A stretch of DNA of 64,000 bases from Dipetalonema caudispina. Taxonomy: Eukaryota; Nematoda; Chromadorea; Rhabditida; Onchocercidae. Below are positions 17,322 through 28,141 of the stretch, in pieces. The stretch is taken from positions 1,550,001 through 1,614,000 of the forward strand of contig JABVXV010000001.1 in assembly GCA_013365325.1 (NCBI GenBank), in the 5' to 3' direction. Made by a program: the position numbers and the translations under genes. Every line of letters starts with the position of its first letter. The first letter of the stretch is position 1. A model generated the notes under the pieces. The model had not been told where the DNA came from. It did not search any database and saw only the letters and a program-made list of their open reading frames with translations.

Positions 17322-18613
17322 ATGGCAGGTTATGCACTGAAGCGATTAATGGCTGAATACAAGCGTAAGTTATATTTGAAATAATGATAGTTCATAAAGC
17401 ACTTATGTAGGAGGTTTATGATACTGCAGAGAAGAGATTGGGATTGTATAAGATTTTATGGGATTTCGCATTCTTATCAATTACTGTTAGTAACTTGAAT
17501 AGTTATCTAAGTGGTATTGATAAAATATGCCATCTGATACGTATTGTTCTGGAAAGGAATTCTGTTATAGAATTGACGTTAAATCCTCCTGAAGGAATTA
17601 TTGCTGGACCTATCAGTGAAGATAATTTTTTCGAATGGGAATGTCTAATCACAGGACCTGATGAGACATGCTTTGAGAATGGTGTCTTTCCAGCAAAAAT
17701 TATTTTTCCTCAGGTACTTAGTGCCGTTATTCTGTTTTATATGCATCTTATCGTCTTTTAAACTACTTTTTTAGAATGATTTGAAGTAAATAATTGAGTC
17801 CTGGTTTAGTGATGTTTTAATGTTAATAAATGAACGAATGTAGTGTGTTAATGCTTAAAAATAAGATCTCTATACATTTACAGTAAGTAAAGGCATATTT
17901 TCGCCAAAGAAAGACTACAGCAAATTGTGATTTCAATCTTATCAAATGACCTAGATTAATAGCCTTTGATTCATAGTTTTAATTTGAATCCCAGTTTGGT
18001 TCTGATCTCCTGAAGTATCCTGTTTTTGCATTATCTCGACTATCATATTCCACCGAATTTCTTACTTCATGAAAGCGATTTTAGACTAGATCCATTTCAT
18101 CTTGCATTTGGCTAATATGAATTTAACTAGATCGGATTTGAATTCAAAATTGATTTATTTTAGGATTATCCTCTTTCTCCGCCAAAAATGCAGTTTACTT
18201 GTGATATCTTTCATCCAAACATTTACCCGGATGGACGTGTATGTATTAGCATCCTTCATTCTCCAGGTGATGATCCGACTGGCTATGAATCAAGTGCAGA
18301 ACGATGGTCTCCGGTGCAGTCTATCGAAAAAATTCTGCTTTCTGTAGTATCTATGCTTGCTGGTGAGTACTTTTCAAATATACTGCTTATTTATGAGTTT
18401 TTCGAGTTACTGATATAAACAGTATGTTATTTTGTGCCTGCTCTAAATAAAATTGTCGTTTAATGTAAAAAGTCTATTTTAGAACCAAATGATGAAAGTG
18501 CTGCCAACGTAAACGCAGCAAAAATGTGGCGTGAAGATCGTTTACAGTTTGAACGTATTGCGGACAATCTGGTACGAAAAACTTTGTGCCTCCCTCCCAA
18601 TACCTCACTATAG
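17322..18613 (+). CDS. ubc-14: Ubiquitin-conjugating enzyme E2 G2-like (UBC-14 / Ubc7 type)
   Basis: E2 enzyme that accepts ubiquitin from E1 as a thioester and works with ER E3 ligases in ER-associated degradation (family knowledge). Four exons, 17322-17364, 17571-17713, 18164-18362 and 18483-18613, give 171 aa against about 165 for UBE2G2. The protein begins [20 protein letters not shown]. The HPN motif ([17 protein letters not shown]) places the catalytic cysteine at residue 89. The family-specific acidic loop insertion follows ([16 protein letters not shown]), then the [16 protein letters not shown] helix. All junctions are GT-AG and in phase. The C-terminus, [14 protein letters not shown], is a few residues longer than in vertebrates and looks divergent. 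The short first exon is supported by near-perfect family conservation. Confidence 0.97.
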
Positions 18614-19433
18614 TCACGTTCTCTCGCAGGCGTCACAGACGTAATTTCAGTGGCAGTTCTCCTCTGTATCACAATTTCCTATGTATGCCATGTCACTATT
18701 TCTGTATATCAAGAATTGTTCCCAATTACGATATTCGTTTCATTTTGCTGTGCATAAAGTTTGATATTGAATTCGAGATGTATTGCAGTTTAAAGGGTTA
18801 CCTTTCTAGCCTGTAAAGTACTCTTCACTCCATCCACTTAATTCCAAGAAAGATTGCTGTATGCCCTTCATAGGCATAATAAATGGTAGTAGGATACGTA
18901 TCAATTCTTGTTGCATTGCACAAAGTTTTAGCATTAATTACGATGAATGAAGAAGGTAATGGATCGGAACTTCTTAGAGGGTACCACAACTTATCTCATC
19001 ACTACCAATTCAGACATCGAACTCGTCATCTCCATACCTTTTATCTAGTGACATAGCATTATGCTACCATATCACTTTATTAAAATTATTACTTCATGTA
19101 AGGGTATGATGAAAAGAAGTTATTTTCTATTTGGTAGTATGAAACCAGTCGTTTCATCCGGATGTCGGTATGTTAGGAAAGGTTATTGACTTAAGGATAC
19201 TGCTATCCATACTTTGCTAAACCTTCTGATGTAAGTATTATCCAAGAAGGGATCAGTTGTATTTTATTTCCTATTCAAATTCAGCAACAATCATATCTGA
19301 GTAAATTAAGGGAACATTATATGTAAATATTATTATTAATAACTAATAATTTTTCAAAGTTATCCCTAACATATTTCACGTGACCCTTTATATATCATTG
19401 TGTAAAGATGATTGTATACACTGTTGAAGCAAC
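18614..19433. other. 3' UTR and intergenic DNA
   Basis: Holds the E2 gene's 3' UTR, with an AATAAA at 18878-18883, then AT-rich DNA without recognisable exons. Confidence 0.5.
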
Positions 19434-19443
19434 GGTTTTCCAG
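19434..19443 (+). promoter_or_regulatory. Candidate trans-splice acceptor of the GKAP1-like gene
   Basis: GGTTTTCCAG lies 44 nt before the proposed ATG at 19488. An upstream ATG at 19456 stops after six codons. Confidence 0.4.
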
Positions 19444-19487
19444 TTCGGTTGTTCTATGAAACCTTCCAACTATTGAATTTATACGAC

Positions 19488-21545
19488 ATGCCTATTATTG
19501 GTGAACAATCGAAGTTCTCGTGCTTGAAAATTTACGACGATACGAGTTCGTCAAATGATGCCGATGATGATACTAAGTTGATGGGTAGAACGACACCTGG
19601 CAAGGTTATTCAACGTATTTGTTAAGATTGAAATGGTGGAAATAAATTTATCGGGTTCAAAACAGAAATTTCAAAGTAGTGTGGATTATAGCAACTCTTC
19701 AGTATTGATTTATATGGTTTAAATTTTTGCTTGGTCATTTCTTGAACTATTCACTGCTATTACGCTAGCTGTTCAAATCATAGAATCAGTTGATTCTATA
19801 CATAGACTCTTAGCAGCTTTTTTTGGGTACATGCAGACTATTGTAGAAAATAAAGTTAGGAAGATTTGTTTGGTTGATTCTTCAGAGTTTTCCACTCATT
19901 TTTTGACTCAAGATTTGTTTTCAGAATAAGAATCATGGGAATCAAAAAAAATCAGCTACGTACAAGAGTGGTGGTGGTTTTATTGTACATTCCATACCAC
20001 AGAAGCATAGAAATAAAGGCAAAAAGACCAAAAAAGTAAGTAAAAATTATAATTTGTGTCAGAAAAAAACGGAAAGCAGAGAAAGAAGGTAAATAAAAAT
20101 TACAAATTTATGAAAGAAAGTTAGATATGTTCACTCTTCATATACCACATGAATTAGCCAAGGTTGTAAAATGCGATTCATACTATGTAAAAAGCAATTT
20201 AACTCATTTTAAGACACCTATTGTTGTGGAAGATGGTTTCATAGTGCAAGACGGAGATGGAGATTATATGGAGAAGAAATACCGAGAGGTATTCATCTTC
20301 TTTTATTGTTGCTGAGTAAAAATTTGACATTGCTTTCTTGAAACCTCTCTGCATATTTGTTTTCCTACTATTTAGAGCTTCCTTTCCCTGCTAAGTCTGT
20401 CAAATTAAAATAGTCACGTCCTTATCGATCTAAAATCATAAATATTGCTATTTATCTTCCATCACTCACATATTTTGTTAGATAATTTCTTCATTCTCGT
20501 CATAAATATTTCTTACAGGATTTACAGCAGGCAATGGAAAATAGTCGCGAAATGGCTTCCACTGCATCTGCTGACCCCGCACAAGAGATAGCACCATCCG
20601 ATGTTTGATATTTGAGTGATAGTAGACAATTTCATTTCCGGTTGATTTACTATTCGAAGAAATGTTAACTGAAACGGTGGATTCAGCTTCAGGAGTTAGA
20701 TTTATTTTTAGTTTCAGGTTCGCGCAGAATCTCGAATAGAACAAGAAGCGGTGAGGGCGAAGGATGCGGTAGAAATGCTCATATTGGAAATTGATTCACA
20801 AGCTTCTACTCTGTTCACAAAAAGTGATGGGCCACAAAAGGCTGTACGTTTCCGTAGCAGGAATTTGCTCTTTTTTTTGAGTTTGAAGTTCTGCTAGATT
20901 TGTTGATGTGCATATTCTGTCACGGTTATCGATATTGCAAAATTTTTTTTATTTATGCGTACATAGCTTTTTAAAAGAAATATTTAGAAGGAGCAACATT
21001 TGGTCGCGTTATATCGATCAAAACTGATGGAAACACTTAGGCAAATGATGTTGGAAAAAGAAGTGAAATTGAAAGCAGAATCGGAAGTGACCAAATACAA
21101 AACTCGTTATAAGAAGTTGTGCGAGTTATTGAAAGATGCTGAAGGCATGTTTCTTATTTAATTTTTATTCATCCATACTGCACTCGTCTTGTTTAGTTCA
21201 GAATATCAGACGGCAAAAAAGTAGTTGTAATTTTCGAAGTACGTATAGTTGAATTTTACAAAGCTTCGAAAAGCAATCAAAGTTTCATAATTTATCCTCT
21301 GTGGATTTGTGTATTGTTACGAAATAAATTGAATTATAATGAATATTTTTGTCAAACATTTACAACCAGTGCTTGTAGTGAATGAGAAAACACATATGGC
21401 GGCAGATCTTGAGAAAGCGAGAACAGTGGAGAGAGAGTTAAGCTCTCAAATTGGTGAGCTACGTGGAGAACTGATGCAGGCACGAAGCAAAATTCGAGAA
21501 CTTGAAATGAAGTGTAAAGAACTGACTGCAAAACAGCAGCACTAG
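19488..21545 (+). CDS. GKAP1: GKAP1-like coiled-coil protein (model partly broken)
   Basis: Proposed exons: 19488-19604, 19925-20035, about 20121-20288, 20519-20602, 20718 to about 20843, 20988-21144 and 21370-21545. The N-terminus has FSCLKIYDD plus an acidic serine-rich stretch, like the start of vertebrate G-kinase-anchoring protein 1. A lysine-rich segment follows (KGKKTKK), then DYMEKKYREDLQQAMENS, and a long C-terminal coiled coil (YKTRYKKLCELLKDAE…KARTVERELSSQIGELRGEL) matching the end of GKAP1. GKAP1 anchors cGMP-dependent kinase at the Golgi in vertebrates; that role here is inference. Oddities: the exon 2-3 junction lacks a strong acceptor. Exon 5 hits a stop after a run of six A at 20819-20824, unless one base is removed or an unseen exon intervenes. 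The last intron starts with GC (GAAG|GCATGT). Another coiled-coil family is possible. Confidence 0.5.
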
Positions 21546-24134
21546 TTCATAGTTAAATTTTAATAGCATATGGGATTAAGATTACGCACGACCTACTTTC
21601 GAGGTATATACTGTCAGAAATTCGTACATATACGAAAAGCTGAAGAATATTGTTTTAAGTTATTCAACGTATTTGGTTAATCGAGCTATTTATAATCTCT
21701 ATTCTTTAAATCAACCCTTTCAACATAGTAAGATACATAAAAACTAGGAAAAACATCATCATTTGTATTCTTTCATACTCCACATCTTGAAACATTTCAT
21801 GTTTTACTCAATTGTAATATCAGAGATAACTTGTGCAATTAAATTGGTAATTAACAATATTTCGTTGTATAATCTGATGGTAGTATTATCGGGTTAAATT
21901 ATATAATCTTTTTGTTGCCTTTCAGAAATTCCATTATTAACATTTGCTATTGTATAAATAAGAGACACTACTGACTGTATGGTTTGCAACGTGCCTGTAA
22001 CTCTTTATTTATATTTTGGTCCAACTTAAACATCCTTATTGATTTTCGAATGCATTTTTAGCCCTTTTGATTGTTTACTTGCTTCTCAAAGTCATTTTTT
22101 AGTTTGAAGTAATTGTGAAGTTTTTCGGATCTGTTAATTCGGTGGTTTAAATGAAGCTTTCCTCCGCTGTGTGTGGGAGACCAGTAGGCGTTTTTTTCTC
22201 GCCCTGTAAATTTTATCACTTCGTTGCAGCCGGATCAGTCAGTGAATAAGCTTATTGGTATCCATTTTCATCATCCTTGTTATATTTTGAATATCGTTGA
22301 ATTTATATTTTTCAGAAGGAAAAAAATTGGGATATATTTTTGAAGTCAAAAAAATTCCATAAGTTTAAAACTACTAAAATCCAGGTTTCAAATTGCTTTT
22401 GATTCTACCAGTGTGATATCACTCATCTGTTAAGAAATATATTAAAGAATTAAGACGATCCAAACAGTATCTAGAAGAGACAGAGGTCTTAAGCTCGTGG
22501 CAGCAATGAAAACCAGCAAATCAACCCTAGGCAAACCAACAGAACATAGGAGAAATTAGCAATGTACAAAAATTAGCATAGCAGAAGGTGACGGGTTCTA
22601 TCTGCGATACCTATAAGAGGTAACAATCGTACTTACTTTAAAGTAAATAATGAGAAGTATTTGGAAAATACCAAATCAAAATATCTTCCAGAGAAAAGTA
22701 AAAGCACTTAGACAGAAGTACGATTATTTTGCGGGGTAAGAAATGACATAGCTATTGTAGCAGATAGCCGTGGGATATATTTTTGGATAAGATATACAAA
22801 ATATAAAGTGTACACCATTCTCAAACAAGAATAAAAAAGTCAACCATAAGTCAAAATTTGTGCTATTTTCGGCAATAGGAGAGTACTGGTAATATTTACT
22901 TGTTCATTAAACTTGAATCATTCAGACATTGTGCTAAATTTGACATTATTGCGATTTACGTTGGCTTTGAAACAGCAAATTTCTACTTTACAAGCGAATT
23001 TCATTCCTTTTATGATAATATATAATCTAAATTTTGTTTGTCGTTTTTTAGAAAATTAAATTCACTCGTTTTATTGCAGTTGAAAAAAGTTACCAAGACA
23101 AAATCCAAAATTTATCAGCTCCAACAATAATTATATTTAGAAAAGAAATATTACTCTGCGCACTACATTATCTCTTAAGTCAATCAATTATTTCATCCGA
23201 AAATTATATGAACAATTCACATTTTATCACTCTCTTATCATTCAGTCCTAGATGGTTACAAACGATAAATCGATTTCGTTTCTTTCAATCGAAGTGATCC
23301 TGTTTCAATTAATCCAGGCGAAAATATTTGACTATTTGGGCCCGTAAAAAGTACTTAAATTTGTTTCAACACTTGCAAAAGTATAATCTATTGCTGGTAC
23401 CATACTTGCTCTTTTTATAAAACTTTGTTAGAGATTTAAGTAGTAAGTAAAACGACAAAACCGTTACAATTCCGCTTCTGAATTGTTTGTACAAATGCTA
23501 CTTTTAAACTTAAATTGGACAGTTCAGCTTCTCCTCAGCTGATTATTCTACAGCGCTCCTCTCATAAAAATACTATAAATTGTAGTGATACAAATGACAA
23601 TTTATTATGTTCATCAAGACAAGTTGATACAGAACCAGAAGTTTTTTACTTTTTTGAAAGGTTTTATATTTGTTTTAATCTGCATCATTCCAAAGACATA
23701 ATCACTGGATAATATGGGAATAAGAATGAAAATGAAAGCAAACAAATGTTTTAAATGCAGTGTTAGGAAAGAGAAAACAATTTAACCGTCAATAACGGAC
23801 ATTCCTGGTCATTTGTCTCCATTTCCTCTCTTCTAATTTTAAATTATTTCAACATTTTTCTCTTTGGAACTTCTTGGATCTGGCTTCTTCATTCCAAGGT
23901 TTCAACCTTCATTATTTTTAATAATGCAACAAGTAATTTATCAGATAAGATTAACCAAAATAGATTAAAGTGAATTAAATTAAGTGACATAATCGAGTAG
24001 TATTGGGTAATGAATTTTGAAAATTACAGCGTAGAAAAATTAAAATATGAGGTTGGCTGCTGCCCACGTAGTCGCAAGCATTTAAAATATGTCTACTAAG
24101 ATAGACACGATGAAACGCGACTATCAAGAAGAAC
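21546..24134. other. Gene-free AT-rich stretch between convergent genes
   Basis: 3' flanks of the plus-strand GKAP1-like gene and the minus-strand UDP-glucose dehydrogenase. No exon chain was recognised. A 65-codon frame at 23515-23712 shows no known domain. Confidence 0.45.
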
Positions 24135-27100
24135 CTATTTGTAGCAATTTTTGCACGACTGTGATGAGGCGATTCCGATTGCGGTTACATGAAAACCAAT
24201 CTCGCGCAATTTGTTGTGATCCAGAATAAGCCGTCCATCAAAGACTGACGCTGGCTGCGCCATTGAATTGAAAATATATTTGTAATCGTAACTCTGAAAA
24301 TTTCCTGCCTAGCTCGACTTTGAAAACTGATCTCATTCCTCTGCATTGTTTTAAAATCCAACATCAGAAATTTATTAAGTATTTCGTTGCTAAATTCTTA
24401 ATTCAACTAGCCGTATAATATTTTTCCCATTCAAAAACCATGCAAGTTAGTGCCAATAAAGCAAGTCTTACTCAATAAGACTCATCTATAATGCCAACAC
24501 AAAGTAAGAAGTTTATAGCAGCTGCGAATAATAGACAATTAAAGATAAACAAAAAAAACAGTGAAAAAACTATAGAAATGCTGAAAAGACTTATTATCAT
24601 CTTAGAAAGAAAAACTTTACTTTGAACTCGTCCCATTCAGTAAGCACAACTATAGCATGTGAATTCATCGCTGCTTCGTATGGACTTTTCGAGAATGTGA
24701 ACAGTTTATCAACTGAAAAAAAATAACTAAACGATTTCTTTGTTTAGTAATATGAGTTTCATTTCTTTCTCGTAATGACTTCTTTGCTACTCTGAAGACA
24801 AAAAAAAGGTATTCATCAACGCCTGAAAATTATGTACTGAAATATGAAAAGAGGCACCTGGTAACTATATTATTTTTCCAGTTATATTTTCTGTCAAAAA
24901 TAAATCATGAAATTGAAGGTATTTGTGAATAAACAAAATGTAATACTTGTAGAACAGTAAGGAAATTATTTCTTAGCATAAAAAGAATTCAAAAGTGTAT
25001 ACCAGTTTCTTTGGAGGAAATTTGATACAGTTCACAACGCATTTGCGATTCTGGTACCTTCGGATCGTATACAACCACTTTAGCATCTTCATCAAGCAAA
25101 TACTTCACTATGTGAATAGCTGAGGATTCTCTAAGAAAATTAATTAAATTTGGATACAATAATAGAATTAACCAATTATGTGAGTGAACAAAATAATCCA
25201 GTTTTATTTTCAAGCGTTCTTTGTTGTGGTCAGTTGTTCTACAAATAGCTATCGATAACAACCTTCCAAATCTAAGAAAGTACACCAAAGAATAATGAAA
25301 TATGAAATGAGGATCTCCACCTCAGAGTGTAACATTTTTCTTCGAACTGCAGACGCTCACGGAATTTCATAGATCATTTTCACTAACTCAAATATTTTAT
25401 GTGTAACTGAATGTAAAAACCTCGTATCGGCAGTATTTTTCTTGAAAGCAAAACCAAATATAGCGATTCTCTTATTTGATACCGTATCAAACATTTCAGA
25501 AATGATTTTATCAGCAAAACGTCTCCTTTGCCAATTATTGATTTCAACAACCTATGAATCGCACCCATTTTTAGACTCAATTCTGAATTCTGTAGCTCAC
25601 TATTCGATCTTTTTTAAATATACGTAAAAACTAAAGAGTTTAGATTAAGATTTCGAAATTGGTTCGCAAATTTGCTTTTTAATTAAGATTCGAGATCTAA
25701 ACGGAAGAAAATCACATAAAACCACATACCCATAATTTTTCCTACTTTATGATTCCACCTTATCAGATATTTGGAAAAAACAACTCTAATCGACTCACTT
25801 GCAACCAGTAATCGGCTACTTTGTGAAGATTCAATGATCCGGCGAGATAAACAAGACTTAAAACATCTTTCTGAAAACAGCTACCTCCAAAGCCTAGAAA
25901 ATTAATCTTTACTAACAGAAAAAACAATAATTTCTTGTCCCAACTACCTCAGGGTAAACATTTTAGTGAACTAACCAACGCTGGCTTGAAGAAATTGATT
26001 TCCAATACGACTATCTCGACCAATTGCATAAGAAACTTCACGTATATCAGCACCAGTTGCTTCACAGATGGCAGATATTGCATTTATGCTTGAAATTCGC
26101 TGAGCAAGGAATGCATTCGCTGCCTGAAAACTGGAAATGAGTGATATCGAAATGACTTAAACTCTTAACTGCTAACTTAAATACTAGCCTAAACACTTTA
26201 CCAATCAGAATATACTACTGAACGCAATATACTGTTCTTCTTAATCAAAATTACTTTTGCGGAAATGGAACTTTGTGATTCATGTTTTAAAAATCCCGCA
26301 AAACAAGTGCAACCCTCATTATATTGAGACACTAATTAATTATTAAATCAAAAATGTGACACAAAATGTTTGCCAATTTCGACAGCTCTGAAGACCAAGT
26401 GTTAGTAGTTATGATTCTCTCTCGTGGTACCCAATGCTCATAAATTTGTATCAGTTGAGCCACAGCTGCCAAACCATCCGGAGAACTTTCTCCGCCTATC
26501 AAAACACGATCCGGATTTGCTAAGTCGTTTATTGCTGTTCCTTCTGATAGAAATTCTGGATTCGACAACACCTGAAATTTCAAGAACAGAAGGATTGATC
26601 TGAATGCAGAAATATATGTCAATTTGTTGTGAAATCGAGATGATACTGTGAAAGGAGAAGGAAAAGACATCACTATTCTCAGTGATTGAAAACAAAAATT
26701 TTTAGGGAAAATTCTGGATATGCTAATTCGTTTCTGCCCTACTTTACAGCAATATCTTTCAATTAAAATAATCAAAATTTATTGCTACTTGGAAGGCAAG
26801 CTCAGGATTTTTCTTCTGTGCTTCATTCAGTATGGCAGTGATGCTTTCAGCAGCTTTTACAGGCACTGTGCTTTTTTCAACAACAATCTTCGGACCACAA
26901 GAATGTTCTGCTATAGCACGCGAAACAGACTCTACGTATTTCAGGTCGGGTGCCATACCCTGAAATTTTTGAATTAATATATCAAGAGGTGAGGGAATCT
27001 TTTTTCGTACTTTATTTCTAATTATATGATGCTTATCGATGTAACATTTTAAATATGCTTGGCTGTTCTACTTATTACTTTATTTTTCTTTCTGGATTCA

Positions 27101-28141
27101 ATCAAAAGAAAAGAAAAACTTTCTCACACTTCACAAAAGCATAAAGAAATGTAAAAAGAACTTTCGCACCTCATATTATACTATTCTTCATTAAGACGAC
27201 TGTCAACATTGCTAATTTCACTGATTGCTGAAAAAATATGCATTTTTCAGGATTTAAATTCTTGCATAAATTTGATGCTGACTTTTCCTCTTCCATATGT
27301 TTTTGTCGGTGTATTAACGGACATGAAAATAAGTTGTGCATTTCGTATTGCTGACGGGATATCGTCGGAGAAAAAGAGATTCTTTCCGCGACATGATTTC
27401 ACAATTTCATCAAGTTCTGGCTACAAAGGATGTTTGTAAATTACAACTTTAATTCTGAAAGTTAGAAACTAGAGAATAATCCAACAACCATTTCAAAGTA
27501 TTTTTAAAAATGATAAAGTTATTGATAGAAAGGTTTACAACCTCGAAAATAGGTAAATGATCCGAATTCCATTGTTTGATCTTTTCCGCGTTCATATCCA
27601 CAACAGTGACTCGTATTTCTGGACATTTATAAGCGATCATAGCACATGTTGGCCCACCAACATATCCAGCACCCACACATGCTATGTTTTCAACCTCAAA
27701 TATTACAATTTGGTAAGATAAATTTTCTGGCTCAAAAAATCTGCCAATAATTTCAGGTTCAAATGTTTGTCACAAAAAGATCTATCAGATGTCATCTCAT
27801 TACACTTAACAGTTATATTGTTTAGACAGTATAGCAGAATCTTCTACATAAATGATCATATCGATAGCAAGAAAGAATAATGATTAGCAAGTCTAATTCA
27901 TAATAGTAATTATTTTACCTTACAGTTTCATAACTCTATGTACCATTAACCTCAACAAATAACAGTTACCTTTTTGAATTTAGCTAGTTGAAAGCTGATG
28001 CTAAAATACAAAGCAATTTTCCTGACAAAATCTCAAATACTGCAAATACTTTTATATTTCAAGTAATCTGCATATAGAAGATGAATTATAGCAATATGAA
28101 AAGTAAACAAGTAAACAACCAACCTGTTGCATAAAAGCCAT
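24135..28141 (-). CDS. sqv-4: UDP-glucose 6-dehydrogenase
   Basis: Oxidises UDP-glucose to UDP-glucuronate with two NAD+, supplying glycosaminoglycan synthesis; the C. elegans orthologue SQV-4 is needed for vulval morphogenesis. Eleven exons (listed 5' to 3' on the minus strand): 28141-28124, 27694-27542, 27420-27283, 26959-26789, 26571-26374, 26123-25976, 25893-25799, 25551-25421, 25130-25003, 24712-24621, 24293-24135, giving 476 aa (SQV-4 is about 480). Visible motifs: NAD-binding [82 protein letters not shown], the catalytic cysteine in [10 protein letters not shown] (about 280), and [19 protein letters not shown]. Exon 1 encodes only MAFMQQ and joins through a weak TTTGAG acceptor, so the extreme N-terminus is the least certain part. 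The intron after exon 5 begins GC (AAATTG|GCAAAC). The tail is short, lacking the extended C-terminus of vertebrate UGDH. Confidence 0.97.

Noticed and set aside
20063..20088. Extra small exon (KKTESRERR) in the GKAP1-like gene
   Set aside because: Using it leaves flanking introns of only about 27-28 nt, shorter than known nematode introns. It was left out although the local junction stays uncertain.
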